A stretch of DNA of 64,000 bases from Mycolicibacterium aubagnense (GTDB taxonomy: Bacteria; Actinomycetota; Actinomycetes; Mycobacteriales; Mycobacteriaceae), in contig NZ_AP022577.1 in NCBI RefSeq assembly GCF_010730955.1, forward strand, positions 4,154,001 to 4,218,000. Reading direction: 5' to 3'. Under the pieces are notes generated by a model, which saw only the letters and a program-made list of their open reading frames with translations, had not been told where the DNA came from and searched no databases. A program made the position numbers and the translations under genes. Shown here one piece after another: positions 54,218 to 63,196 of this stretch (within the stretch, counting starts at the first letter, position 1; each line of letters starts with the position of its first letter).

Positions 54218-55100
54218 GACGTTGTTCGATCTCAGACCCGCGTAGCGATTCCCGGCACTGGTCACACGCCAGTTCTGCGTGGAACTCATGCGTGCACCGC
54301 GAGTGGGTGAGGATCACCGCTGGGCCTTCCGGCGTGGCGAACCACCGCTGTGCCCAGTCGAGCGCGGTGACGATGATCGGCAGCGCCCCTCGCCCCTTCT
54401 CGGTGAGCCGGTATCGGCCGTCGCCGGCCGCCATCACGTCATTGGCCACCAGGATCTGCAGCCGGTCGGCCAATGATCCCGGTGGGGCTCCGAGCTGTTC
54501 GGCGAAATCGGTGAACCGGGTGGTCCCCACGAACGCGGCCACCATCATCGCGAACGACCACCGATTGCCGAGAATGTTCATGGTCTGCGGGAACAGGTCA
54601 GCCTGGGCGCTGCGATCACCGTGCGAGCGTCGTCGCGTAGCTGACACCGGCATAGAGCGGGGCCACGAGCCGCTCGGGCCCCATTGCGCGACAAGACTTT
54701 TCTCGTCGGTCAGGCTGCCGCACGCGCGGCAGGTCAGGGTCGGGGAGAACTCCCGGCCGCACAGTCCGTGCCGCATCGCAGGAAGGTCGTGCTCGGGTAC
54801 CCACCGACTTTCCCACGCCCAGATCGACACCAGCACCGGCCAGAGCGATCTGCCGCGTCCGGTGAGCCGATACTCATGGCGCGGCGGATTCGACTGGTAA
54901 TCAATGCGATTCAGCAGCTCAGCTTCGGTCATCATGGTGAGCCGCCGGGTCAGCACTGAGTTCGAGATCGGCAGCCGGTCGGCGAACTCCGCATAGCGGG
55001 TGGCGCCCAACTGAGCCTGCTGGGCGATCAGCAGGGTCCACTCGTCGCCGAGCAGTCCGAGCATCCGGCCCACGGCATTGACATCCGGGCGGGGCTCCAT
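54210..55100 (-). CDS. Tandem HxlR-type winged-helix regulator
   Basis: A 296-residue protein with two HxlR DNA-binding domains in one chain. Domain 1 (about 8-100) has GLLGDEWTLLIAQQAQLGATRYAEF, and domain 2 (about 165-255) has NILGNRWSFAMMVAAFVGTT. Each domain is followed by a short Cys-containing segment (LTCRACG; LACDQCRE). HxlR proteins normally act as dimers of single-domain chains, so the fusion may be a built-in dimer. ATG at 55100 overlaps the stop of the carotenoid oxygenase (TGATG), so it belongs to that operon. Ligand unknown. Confidence 0.88.
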   Translation of the reverse strand: MEPRPDVNAVGRMLGLLGDEWTLLIAQQAQLGATRYAEFADRLPISNSVLTRRLTMMTEAELLNRIDYQSNPPRHEYRLTGRGRSLWPVLVSIWAWESRWVPEHDLPAMRHGLCGREFSPTLTCRACGSLTDEKSLVAQWGPSGSWPRSMPVSATRRRSHGDRSAQADLFPQTMNILGNRWSFAMMVAAFVGTTRFTDFAEQLGAPPGSLADRLQILVANDVMAAGDGRYRLTEKGRGALPIIVTALDWAQRWFATPEGPAVILTHSRCTHEFHAELACDQCRESLRGSEIEQRPA

Positions 55101-56596
55101 CACTCGCGCCAGCGCCGCAGCTCCGCGCCGGCGGCCCAGGTGGAATGTGTGCCACTCGAGACGCGTTCCGGCAGACAAAGTTTGCACACCGGCCCGTCGG
55201 AGACCCGCGCCGCGTCGAATACCAGGCAATAGGATTCATCGGCGTTCATGTCAGTGGTGATGGTGACCAGGTAGCCGTCGTCCTCGCCGGCGCTGCCGAC
55301 CCGCGGTGCCATGGCCGTCTCGCTGCCGAACACCCCGTCCTCGAACGTGAACCGCTGTTCGGATCCGGTGTGCAGGTCGTGCCGGACCAGTCCGTCGAAC
55401 AGGAACCACCCGGATTTCCCGGTTGCGGCGTAGGTGTAACGGTAGTCGCGGCCGGCATTGGCGGAGTTGATCATCCCGAATTCGGTGATGCTGTCGGACA
55501 ATTGCTCCTCACGAGTCTGCCCAGTGGTCAGGTTGAACCGCCAGCGGTGCAGCCGGGTCTGCATTCCATCGAGGGACAGCCCGCGAAAGACGCGCTGCCA
55601 CTTGGGATCCATGCCGTTATCGATGCCCTCGCTCGGTGCGGGCTCACCCTGGAAGAACCCGTCGAGCACTATCTCGTCGCCGTCCTCGTAGGCATTGGTG
55701 AAGTGTAGGACGTAGGTGCTGTCTGCTTCGAACCAGCGCACCTGCTCCGCGGTCCCGCGGCGGGGCAGAACGGCGAACCGCGATGGGAGGTCGCGGTGCA
55801 GGCGTGGGATGTGGGCGTTGTGCTTCAGCAACTCGGCATCCCAGAACAACGGAAAGTCGTTGAGAATCACATAGTTTTCGGTGAACGCCATATCGTGGGG
55901 CAGCCGCGGCCCTGGTAGCTCGACATCGACGTAGTGCACCAGCGCGTTGTTCTCATCGACCACGCCGTAGTGCAGGTACGGCGCCTGCTTGCCGTAGTTG
56001 AAGAACAGCAGTTCGCCGGTGCGATCATCGGACTTCGGGTGCGCTGATACCCCGAGGCCGGTCGGGAAGCCGCCGCGCCAGTCCTCCTTGCCTAGGTTGT
56101 CTCCGGTGTACGGATCGATGCGGTACAGGTCGCCGCACTGGTAGAAGCTGGTGAGCGCCACGCCGCGGTGCACCGTCACGTCGGTGCTCGAGGCATCCTT
56201 CATGAAGGTGCGTGCACCCCAACCGTGTTCGCGTTGAGCCAGTTCGATCGGTTCGGCGATGCCCGGCCACAGTGGGCCGCCCGCTTCGATCTCGGCGAGC
56301 AAACCATCGGTGCGCACAAATCGGTTCCGGTAGAAGGCTTTTCCGTCCCGGAACCCCACGATGTGCAGCATGCCGTCGCCGTCGAACGGATGGTAGAACT
56401 TGAACGCCGGGTGCAGGGGGTTCTCGGTGTTGCGCAAGTACACCCCGTCCAGGTCGGCGGGAATCTCGCCGTCGACGGCCGGCAGGTCGTCCGCGTCCCA
56501 CTCGGTGGTCTGCGGTCGCCAGGCTCCGGTCCGGTAGGGATGGTCGTCATCTTCCGGCAGTGTGGACAGGTACTTGGCGACGACGTCGGTGTTCAT
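55100..56596 (-). CDS. Carotenoid cleavage oxygenase family protein (Rv0913c-like, second copy)
   Basis: A 498-residue propeller oxygenase; M. tuberculosis Rv0913c has 501 residues. Candidate iron His residues are in VSAHPKSDD, RLPHDMAFT, LHFTNAYEDGD and SSGTHSTW. The opening AFKFYHPFDGDGMLHIVGF is typical. ATG at 56596 overlaps the thiolase stop (ATGA), and the HxlR regulator overlaps its own stop, so thiolase, oxygenase and regulator form one operon. The known mycobacterial homologue acts on carotenoids and related isoprenoid chains, as far as I recall; here unproven. Confidence 0.93.
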   Translation of the reverse strand: MNTDVVAKYLSTLPEDDDHPYRTGAWRPQTTEWDADDLPAVDGEIPADLDGVYLRNTENPLHPAFKFYHPFDGDGMLHIVGFRDGKAFYRNRFVRTDGLLAEIEAGGPLWPGIAEPIELAQREHGWGARTFMKDASSTDVTVHRGVALTSFYQCGDLYRIDPYTGDNLGKEDWRGGFPTGLGVSAHPKSDDRTGELLFFNYGKQAPYLHYGVVDENNALVHYVDVELPGPRLPHDMAFTENYVILNDFPLFWDAELLKHNAHIPRLHRDLPSRFAVLPRRGTAEQVRWFEADSTYVLHFTNAYEDGDEIVLDGFFQGEPAPSEGIDNGMDPKWQRVFRGLSLDGMQTRLHRWRFNLTTGQTREEQLSDSITEFGMINSANAGRDYRYTYAATGKSGWFLFDGLVRHDLHTGSEQRFTFEDGVFGSETAMAPRVGSAGEDDGYLVTITTDMNADESYCLVFDAARVSDGPVCKLCLPERVSSGTHSTWAAGAELRRWRE

Positions 56597-57792
56597 GAGA
56601 CCTCCTGGGCAGACGCGATGACGAAGCTGACAGTGGTGGTGGTGCTGCCGCCGAAGTTCAAGGTGCCGAAGGTTTTTGCGCCTTCGACCTGGTACGCGCC
56701 GGCGGTGCCGCTGACTTGTTTGGCTGCGTCGAGCAGCATCCGGACTCCTGACGCACCGACCGGATGGCCGCCGCCGATCAGCCCGCCACTGGGATTGACC
56801 GGCAGCCGTCCGCCGATCTCGATGTCGCCGTTCTCGATGGCTTTCCATGATTCGCCGGGCCCCGTCAGACCGAGGTGGTCGATCGCCAGATACTCACTGG
56901 GCGTGAAGCAGTCGTGCACCTCGACACCGTCGAGGTCGTCAAGGTCGATCCGCGCCCGTTCGAATGCGTCGAGGGCGGCGCGGCGCACGTGCGGCAGGAC
57001 GTAGGGGTCATCGGCGGAGCGGGTGAGCTTCTGCTGCAATCCCAGTCCGACGGTGCGGTGGCCCCAGCCGGCGATGCGGGCGATGGGCCGGACTGTGGGG
57101 TGATTGCGCCGGTAGGTGTCGTTGACCAGGACGACCGCGGCACCGCCGTCGGTCATCTGGCTGCAGTCCAATCGCCGGATGCGGCCCTCGACAGGCGGAT
57201 TGGACCGTGGATCGACCGACCAAGACCGGGTCTGGGCATTGGGGTTGGCCTTGGCGTTGGTGTAGTTCAGCGCGGAGATGGCGTCGAGGTGGGTGTCGTC
57301 GAGACCGTACCGGCGGTCGTATTCGTCGGCCACGAGGCTGAACATGTACGGCCACATGAATGTGGCGTCTGTGCCCTCGTGGCCGGCCCAGGCCGCGGCG
57401 CCGAGATGCTGCGCGGCGGTGTCCCCGGGCACCGTCTTCTCCAGCTCGACACCGAGGACCAGCGCGCTGTCATAGGCACCGGAACGCAGATCGGCCATCG
57501 CCGCGAGGGTCGCGACGCTGCCGGATGCGCACGCTGCCTCATGCCGGGTTGCGGGAGTGTCCCAGAAGCCCTCGTCGACGGTGGCGGGCATGGCGCCCAG
57601 GTGACCTTGCGCGGTGAACATCTCGCCGAATGCGTTGGCGACGTGGACGACGCCGATGTCGGCGGCCCGCATCGCGGCCGCGGTCAGGGTTTCGCGGACC
57701 ACCTCAGCGGTCAGATCGGCGAAATCCAGGCCCTCCCGGTGCACGTTGCGGGCGAAATCACTCTGGTAACCGCCCAGGATCCAGACGTCCAT
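56593..57792 (-). CDS. Thiolase family protein (lipid-transfer/acetyl-CoA acetyltransferase-like, Rv0914c)
   Basis: A 399-residue protein of the thiolase fold in the SCP-x-like branch. The nucleophile Cys is in HEAACASGSVATLAAM, the His of the second half in VEVHDCFTPSEYLAIDHLG and the end motif in GGLIGGGHPVGASG. It would cleave or transfer acyl groups on CoA, for instance in sterol or isoprenoid degradation. The ATG at 57792 has TATCGT seven bases upstream, a good leaderless promoter. It heads the operon with the carotenoid oxygenase and tandem HxlR regulator. Confidence 0.92.
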   Translation of the reverse strand: MDVWILGGYQSDFARNVHREGLDFADLTAEVVRETLTAAAMRAADIGVVHVANAFGEMFTAQGHLGAMPATVDEGFWDTPATRHEAACASGSVATLAAMADLRSGAYDSALVLGVELEKTVPGDTAAQHLGAAAWAGHEGTDATFMWPYMFSLVADEYDRRYGLDDTHLDAISALNYTNAKANPNAQTRSWSVDPRSNPPVEGRIRRLDCSQMTDGGAAVVLVNDTYRRNHPTVRPIARIAGWGHRTVGLGLQQKLTRSADDPYVLPHVRRAALDAFERARIDLDDLDGVEVHDCFTPSEYLAIDHLGLTGPGESWKAIENGDIEIGGRLPVNPSGGLIGGGHPVGASGVRMLLDAAKQVSGTAGAYQVEGAKTFGTLNFGGSTTTTVSFVIASAQEVS

Positions 57793-57902
57793 TGCCGGCA
57801 CGATACTACAACTAAGAGAGTGACTGAATACTTCGACGAGATGGACTCCAAAAACTCCCGGGAAAAGTGTCGTCATTCCGGGCGCTCGGTGCTCCTACCG
57901 AT

Positions 57903-58151
57903 ATGAACATCCATTGGCGGCACCAGCACCGGGCAGCGACGACCTACGAGATCGTCGACCAGCTCCACGATCGCCACGCTGTGGGCGTCCCCGCAGACCG
58001 GGTCGCAGCCACTGTGGCCGGCTGGCTCGCCGAACTCGATGTGCACAGCCCGTTGACCGACGACCTCGCCCGCGCGACGCAGCGCGGTGACTGGCCCACC
58101 ACTCACACCATCTGCGACCAGCTATCCATCGACGTGATGATCGCAGCCTGA
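57903..58151 (+). CDS. Small conserved-looking hypothetical protein
   Basis: An 82-residue protein, rich in His at the start (MNIHWRHQHRAATTYEIVDQ) and helical later, with no membrane segment. Codon use fits the host. ATG at 57903 is preferred. It ends eight bases before the convergent potassium channel stop. I recall similar mycobacterial hypothetical proteins but no function. Confidence 0.65.
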   Translation: MNIHWRHQHRAATTYEIVDQLHDRHAVGVPADRVAATVAGWLAELDVHSPLTDDLARATQRGDWPTTHTICDQLSIDVMIAA

Positions 58152-58159
58152 GCGTGTCG

Positions 58160-59839
58160 CTACGTGGCCCGCTGGCCGGTCAGCAGCGTATCGATCAGTT
58201 CGCGATACGGGCCGACCAGATATGCGGTGTCGCCCGCACACAGCTGGGTGTCGCGACGCGGCCGCCGATGCGTGGTGCCCGCTCGGGTGATGGCGATGAC
58301 CCGGATCTGCGTCGGCACCTCCGCCATCCGCATGCCATCGAGCGCGCTGCCGGCGTCGACGTGGACGCCGCCGACGGTGAACGACTGCTGGCCCACCGAG
58401 AACGTGCCCAGCACCTGTAATCCCATCGCCGCACCGACGAACCACGGGGCCGCGAGCTCGACCGTCGAACGGACATGGCCGAAGCCGAAACGCTGGGCTA
58501 CCGCGGCCCCCAGCGCGCGGTCGTAAATCCGCAGCACCAGCGGGACATCGGGGCGGTCGACCTCTGGCAGCACGCGCGGGCTCAGCATCTCCCGCAACAC
58601 GATGCCGGTCTCGATGTTGACCATGTCGTCCTTGGTCAGCACCGCCACGGCGCGGGCCCGGTCCAGCCGGGCCAGCTCCAGAGTCCGCCGCAAGGTGGCG
58701 TCGCCGAAGATCACCGGCACGTCCAGTTGTTCGGCCTGTGCCAGAAACCGGTTGGACTCGTCGCGTTCGATGACGGCGACGTCGTAGCCGGCTGCGGTCA
58801 GGTCGCTGACGACGCGGATACCGAACGAACCGAGCCCCACCACGACGACATGGTTGCGCAGGTGCTGGATCCGTCGGCGTCCGGATGAATTGACGAGCCG
58901 ACGGGACAGCAGCGCGTCGGCGACGAACGCGACGAGGATCGCCGTGGTGGTGACGCCCGCGAACATGAGCCCAATGCCCCACAGCCGCAGCCAGGTTGGC
59001 TGGTGCAGGAAGCTGAAGTCGCCGTAGCCGACGGTGGCGATGGTCTCGGTCGAGAAGTACAGCGCATCGATCCAGCTCATGCCGACCGGATTGCGGTAGG
59101 CGAAGCGCAGTAGCACTGTCGACCCGAGCAGCAGGCTGATTGATGCCCCGAGTGCCCGCCAGAAGAGAGGGTTGATGTCGTCGCGGATGATCCGCAGCGT
59201 GTCGATCACCTGGCGCGGCCACGGCCGGTGCGTCCGGCTGGTCAATGGGCGAGGCACCGTGATCCCTGCCTCCGCCAACTCGTCGGCGGTGCCGATCATG
59301 GCGGTCCAGTCGCCAACGCGGACCTCGAAATCCCTACCGGGACAAGGTATCACCTCGCCGGGCGAGTCCGCGTTCTCACCGCGGACCACGGCGACCGGGG
59401 CCAGGTCGCCGAACATCTCCCGCAAGGTGGCGTCGCGCGGGGCCTCGGTGCCGGAGATGACGAGATCGATGCCGGCCACCGAGATGGTGTGCGTGGTGCG
59501 TGCCAGACAGGCCTCCACGACTGAAGGCGCGGCCAGGTCGGCGACGTCGAGGACCGCGCCGGGGCCGTTGTCCTGGGCGACCGCGGCGCGCAGCACGCTG
59601 TTGGCCAGCCGGGTCACCACCCGGACGGTGGGGTTGACTTGCCTTGCCAACAGCGCGATTTCGAGGTTGATGGCGTCGTCGTCGCCCGCGCACACGATGG
59701 CGGCGGCGCTGGTGACGATGGCCTGCTCGAGGCGGGCAGGTTCATGGATCGTCACCACCGTCGCACCTGCCGCCTGCAGGCCCTCGGCGATCCGGTTGGC
59801 CAGTGCGTCGGTACCGCAGACGATGACGTGCCCCTCCAT
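58160..59839 (-). CDS. Potassium channel with two TrkA/RCK domains
   Basis: A 559-residue protein: an N-terminal TrkA-N domain (about 1-130, VIVCGTDALANRIAEGLQ), a two-helix pore with the K+ selectivity filter TVGYGDFS at about 267-274, and a second TrkA-N domain (VVVGLGSFGIRVVSDL) with C-terminal TrkA-C part. The N-terminal RCK before the pore is an uncommon order. It should gate K+ flux at the membrane in response to nucleotide or ions. It follows the cupin gene by four bases. Confidence 0.9.
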   Translation of the reverse strand: MEGHVIVCGTDALANRIAEGLQAAGATVVTIHEPARLEQAIVTSAAAIVCAGDDDAINLEIALLARQVNPTVRVVTRLANSVLRAAVAQDNGPGAVLDVADLAAPSVVEACLARTTHTISVAGIDLVISGTEAPRDATLREMFGDLAPVAVVRGENADSPGEVIPCPGRDFEVRVGDWTAMIGTADELAEAGITVPRPLTSRTHRPWPRQVIDTLRIIRDDINPLFWRALGASISLLLGSTVLLRFAYRNPVGMSWIDALYFSTETIATVGYGDFSFLHQPTWLRLWGIGLMFAGVTTTAILVAFVADALLSRRLVNSSGRRRIQHLRNHVVVVGLGSFGIRVVSDLTAAGYDVAVIERDESNRFLAQAEQLDVPVIFGDATLRRTLELARLDRARAVAVLTKDDMVNIETGIVLREMLSPRVLPEVDRPDVPLVLRIYDRALGAAVAQRFGFGHVRSTVELAAPWFVGAAMGLQVLGTFSVGQQSFTVGGVHVDAGSALDGMRMAEVPTQIRVIAITRAGTTHRRPRRDTQLCAGDTAYLVGPYRELIDTLLTGQRAT

Positions 59840-59843
59840 GCGG

Positions 59844-60323
59844 TTACTGACCTGCCGGAGCCAGTGCGAAGTCGGCGAAGTCGAATCCGGGTACCACGAC
59901 ACAGCTGACGAGAGTCGGCTCGTCGACTGCGCTGTTTCCCCGTCGCTCCGCTCGCCCGGGCCGGGCCAGGGCGCGCTGCCAGTGGCCGGGTGGTACCAAG
60001 GCCTGCGGCCGCTCGCCCGCCGCGATGTCCGCGCCGAGCAGCACGGTGTCTGCGGTGGCCTGGTCGGCCCCGACCTCCAGCAGCAGCGGACTGCCGCGGT
60101 GGAACAGCCACAGTTCGGCGCTGTGCACGGTGTGCCAGGCGGACTGCTGGCCGGGCATCAGCAGGAACAGGATCGCCGTCCCGGCGCTGCGCGGGCCGGA
60201 GTACTGCGCAGGCAGCACGGACTGTGGGACGGTCAGCTCGCTGCGCCAGGTCTCGCGGTACCAGCCGCCTTCCGGATGCGGCGACAGGTCCAGCTGCCGC
60301 GCCCAATCGGGGAGATCGGTCAT
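59844..60323 (-). CDS. Cupin family protein (DUF985/Cupin_5)
   Basis: A 159-residue single cupin barrel of the DUF985 type. It starts LDLSPHPEGGWYRETWRS, the family opening, with FLLMPGQQSAWHTVHSAELW and HRGSPLLLEV in the barrel and PGFDFADFALA at the end. Metal binding through the His residues is likely; enzyme activity is unknown. ATG at 60323 diverges from a membrane protein gene. It is the first gene of an operon with the potassium channel. Confidence 0.9.
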   Translation of the reverse strand: MTDLPDWARQLDLSPHPEGGWYRETWRSELTVPQSVLPAQYSGPRSAGTAILFLLMPGQQSAWHTVHSAELWLFHRGSPLLLEVGADQATADTVLLGADIAAGERPQALVPPGHWQRALARPGRAERRGNSAVDEPTLVSCVVVPGFDFADFALAPAGQ

Positions 60324-60377
60324 GGCACTTGAGGCTACGGCTCAATGGCGATGTCGGCTGATCGATACGCTCATGGC

Positions 60378-60788
60378 ATGGAACGGTTGCGGCCCGCCTG
60401 GATCGTGGCACTGTGCGCGGTGGTGCTGTTGGTCAGTGCCTGGCTGCCCTGGCTGTCGAGCCCAGTAGGGCACGCGAACGCCATCGGCGGCAAGGTCGGG
60501 CACATCACCGTCCCGCCGCCGGGTTTCGGGGTCGGCCAGCTGATGGTCCTGCTGTCGTCGTGCCTGCTGGTGGCGGCCGCGATGGCCGCGCGCAAGCTCT
60601 CTGCACGCGTCGCTTCTCTTGTGGCCCTGGTGCTTTCGGCGGGGTTGGCCGCGCTGGGCATCTGGTACCACGTGCTGTACGTGCACCGCCCGGTGGTCGC
60701 GTCGTACGGGTTGTACGTCGGTTTGGTGGCGGCTGTGCTCGCGATCGCACTCTCGGTACTGGCCTCGGTCGTCGCCTGGCGTTCGTGA
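60378..60788 (+). CDS. Small four-helix membrane protein
   Basis: A 136-residue protein with four hydrophobic segments (about residues 7-25, 52-70, 78-98, 108-130) and a short outer loop between the first two containing GHITVPPPGFGVG. No family is recognised. ATG at 60378 gives a proper positively charged N-terminus (MERLRPAW). Its TGA overlaps the acetyltransferase ATG (TGATG), so the two genes are co-translated. Confidence 0.8.
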   Translation: MERLRPAWIVALCAVVLLVSAWLPWLSSPVGHANAIGGKVGHITVPPPGFGVGQLMVLLSSCLLVAAAMAARKLSARVASLVALVLSAGLAALGIWYHVLYVHRPVVASYGLYVGLVAAVLAIALSVLASVVAWRS

Positions 60789-61375
60789 TGGGGTTCATCG
60801 AGCCGGTGGTGCTGACGGGGCGGCGCTGGGTCTCGTTGGAGCCGCTGACCGAGGACCACGTGCCGGAGATCGCCGAGGCCTCCGCAGACGGGGACCCGGG
60901 CCGGTTGTGGTTCACGTCTGCGCCGTCCCCGACGACGGCGGGGGAGTGGGTACGCACCCGCTTGGCCGCGCAGGATCCCGATACCGGCCTGACGTTCGTC
61001 GTGCGCTCGCTCGACGGCCGGCTCATCGGGTCGTCCAGCTACCTGAATGTGGACGGTCCCAACCGGCGTCTGGAGATCGGCGCCACCTGGTATGTGGAGT
61101 CGGTTCGGCGGACCGGGGTGAACACCGAGGCCAAGCTGCTGCTGCTCGGGCACGCTTTTGAAGCGCTCGACTGTATAGCAGTGGAGCTGCGGACCCACTT
61201 CTTCAACTCGGCGAGTCGCGCCGCAATTGAGCGGCTCGGCGCCAAGCTCGATGGGGTGTTGCGGTCGCATCAGTTGCTCAGTGACGGCTCCCGGCGGGAC
61301 ACCGTCGTGTATTCGATCCTCGATATCGAATGGCCCGCGGTGCGGAACAACCTGCAATTCCGGTTGAATCGGTAG
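60788..61375 (+). CDS. GNAT family N-acetyltransferase (RimJ/RimL-like)
   Basis: A 195-residue acetyltransferase of the GNAT fold. Features: TGRRWVSLEPLTEDHVPEIA at the start, the acceptor strand GRLIGSSSYLNVD, RRLEIGATWYV, and the later strand ELRTHFFNSASRAAIERLGA, typical of the RimJ/RimL type that acetylates protein N-termini or small amines. ATG at 60788 overlaps the membrane protein stop; a GTG three bases earlier is in frame. Target unknown. Confidence 0.9.
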   Translation: MGFIEPVVLTGRRWVSLEPLTEDHVPEIAEASADGDPGRLWFTSAPSPTTAGEWVRTRLAAQDPDTGLTFVVRSLDGRLIGSSSYLNVDGPNRRLEIGATWYVESVRRTGVNTEAKLLLLGHAFEALDCIAVELRTHFFNSASRAAIERLGAKLDGVLRSHQLLSDGSRRDTVVYSILDIEWPAVRNNLQFRLNR

Positions 61376-61513
61376 CGAGCCCCAAGCCGGTGATCAGCAT
61401 CTCTTGAGCAAAAGTTGACAGTTTGCCAAGTGATGTTTTTGAATTCGTGTCTAATCGTGACCGAATTGTGATTTGATCCAAGCATCGGTTCGTTCGCTTG
61501 ATCGGGGGGACGG

Positions 61514-62059
61514 ATGTACGCCATGAGCTTCAGGTCGTATGCGGGTGGCATGCTCGCGGCCGCTTTGATCGCCGGCGCGGGGGTGGTGTCGGCGCCGCTG
61601 AGCAACGCCGATTCGCCGGTCTACGTCGACCCGACGGGTTACGGACAGCAGACCGGCCAATCCGCCGGCCAGCCGTCCTCCCTCCCCGGCCGAACCATGG
61701 GTGCGGTGCAGGCCTCGAACTCCGGGGGGCCGGGTCAGTGCACCTGGGGTGCATTGCAAAAGGCCTTCGAGAACGTGGGCTACTACCCGGACATCCACGG
61801 CAACGCGAAGCTCTGGGCCGACTCCGCCCGGTCTCGTGGCTGGACGGTCGTGGACGAACCGCAGGCCCGGTCCATCGCGGTGTATCCGTCCGAGCTGCCG
61901 GGCGTCAGTGAGTACGGGCACGTGGCGTGGGTGAATTCGGTGTCCGGCCGCTGGATCAACATCACCGAGATGAACAACGAGTCGCACGGTGGCCCGTTCG
62001 CCTGGTGGACCCGCGACACCCAGCACATCCCGGGGATGAGCTACATCCTGCTGCCGTGA
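61514..62059 (+). CDS. Secreted CHAP-domain amidase/peptidase-like protein
   Basis: A 181-residue exported protein. The N-terminus has a signal peptide (basic start, hydrophobic GGMLAAALIAGAGVVSAPLS, then a likely cut near residue 32). The CHAP domain follows a Gln/Ser-rich linker: catalytic Cys76 in PGQCTWGA, His136 in YGHVAWVN, then a polar residue in ITEMNNES. CHAP enzymes cut peptidoglycan peptides. GGGGGGA stands before ATG at 61514; ATG at 61523 is the alternative. It stands alone. Confidence 0.9.
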   Translation: MYAMSFRSYAGGMLAAALIAGAGVVSAPLSNADSPVYVDPTGYGQQTGQSAGQPSSLPGRTMGAVQASNSGGPGQCTWGALQKAFENVGYYPDIHGNAKLWADSARSRGWTVVDEPQARSIAVYPSELPGVSEYGHVAWVNSVSGRWINITEMNNESHGGPFAWWTRDTQHIPGMSYILLP

Positions 62060-62097
62060 ATCGTCATCGGGTCAGGGTCGCGGAGTAGAACTGATAC

Positions 62098-62268
62098 ATG
62101 GGCAAACCCGTATTGCTCGCAGCGTATGCGCTGGCGATGATTTCGATCATCGTCGGTGTTGACGTTCTGCTGTTTCGCCACCAGTTCATGCCCCGTCTGA
62201 TGGCCAATGTCGGGATCGTACTGATCTTCGGGGCGTGCTATCTGCGATTCATGACCTCAACCGACTGA
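62098..62268 (+). CDS. 56-residue two-helix membrane protein
   Basis: A short frame with two hydrophobic segments: residues 5-25 (VLLAAYALAMISIIVGVDVL) and 36-52 (MANVGIVLIFGACYLRF), joined by a short basic loop. AGTAGAACTGATAC precedes the ATG at 62098, with no strong ribosome site. Length and hydrophobicity are consistent with a true small membrane protein. No family recognised. Confidence 0.6.
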   Translation: MGKPVLLAAYALAMISIIVGVDVLLFRHQFMPRLMANVGIVLIFGACYLRFMTSTD

Positions 62269-62307
62269 CGGTCCTGTCGTCCGCTCCCTTGGCAGTTGGT
62301 GTCCTCG

Positions 62308-62907
62308 ATGAACAGTTCGTCGCGAATATCGAAGTCGACATGCTTTGCGGCATCACTGATGCTGGTCGGCGCGGTCACCAGCATCCCCACATTCGCGTCC
62401 GCCGCTCGCGCCGACGATCAGGCCTCGGCCTGCCCGGCAACTGGTCCCGGGCGGGGCGCCTTCCCCTTCCCGGTAGGGCAGGAATCACTGATGGTGGCGG
62501 GTACGCCGATCTCGGCCCTCGTGTGTCGCTATGCGGCGGATAATGTGGCCGACCAGGACCGACACCTGGTTGGGGCCGCGGTGATCGATGGCGGCCGGTT
62601 GTCCGCACTGGTCGCGGATCTGAACGCGGTGGGGCCCAACATCGTCGTCGGGCGGATGAGCTGTCCCTACGACGACGGGCAGCAGGAGCTGCTCATCATC
62701 GACCGGGCCGACGATGATCCGGCATACGTCACCGTTGACCTACTGGGTTGCTCGGTAGCGTCGAACGGGACATTGCGGTCCATGTTGCGCGGAACCGCCG
62801 ATAGCCCAGGCGAGCGCGTCCGCGCCGTACTCGCCGCGGCTGTCGGTCCGCCCGCCCCACCTCGGCCGTCAACCTCGTCGACGACACGCCCGAGTCCGGC
62901 CCGGTAG
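62308..62907 (+). CDS. Hypothetical secreted protein with paired cysteines
   Basis: A 199-residue protein with a signal peptide (residues about 1-35, hydrophobic CFAASLMLVGAVTSIPTFAS, cut near ARADDQ). The mature part has four Cys (in ASACPAT, ALVCRYA, RMSCPYD and LLGCSVA) that could make two disulfides, and a Pro/Ser/Thr-rich end. No family recognised. ATG at 62308 is chosen; TTG at 62296 and GTG at 62299 are also in frame. It follows the small membrane gene by 39 bases. Confidence 0.65.
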   Translation: MNSSSRISKSTCFAASLMLVGAVTSIPTFASAARADDQASACPATGPGRGAFPFPVGQESLMVAGTPISALVCRYAADNVADQDRHLVGAAVIDGGRLSALVADLNAVGPNIVVGRMSCPYDDGQQELLIIDRADDDPAYVTVDLLGCSVASNGTLRSMLRGTADSPGERVRAVLAAAVGPPAPPRPSTSSTTRPSPAR

Positions 62908-63196
62908 GTTTCCCGCTGCCCGGTTCCCTTCTCGAAAGTCATTGGAAGAGTTCGACTTCGATCGTTCGAAGGACTCAAAAGCGACACCATCGCGCACTTT
63001 GCCTTCGGACACAGCCAAATTCGTGCTGTCATCTGTCTCAGAACGGCTACGATTCAGGTGGGAGAGGGGATCGCGCGAGGTTCGGCCGCAGTCGCTCATT
63101 CCGGCCTCGTCCCTGCACGCTGACGCAGTGTTGTCAACGCCTGCAGGCGAACACGACGCCCTCAAGCGCTAACGCGCCGTAGTCAGGGGAAGCCGT

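Noticed and set aside
56309..56325. A partial match (GCACAAATC) to the 49-bp repeat inside the second carotenoid oxygenase
   Set aside because: Only one half-arm matches and the codons there encode a conserved family segment, so this is chance.
62942..63172. A 76-residue plus-strand frame in the gap before the fatty acyl-AMP ligase
   Set aside because: It needs a TTG start, has no ribosome site, and its composition (SRTLPSDTAKFVLSSVSERL and similar) matches no family; kept as non-coding.
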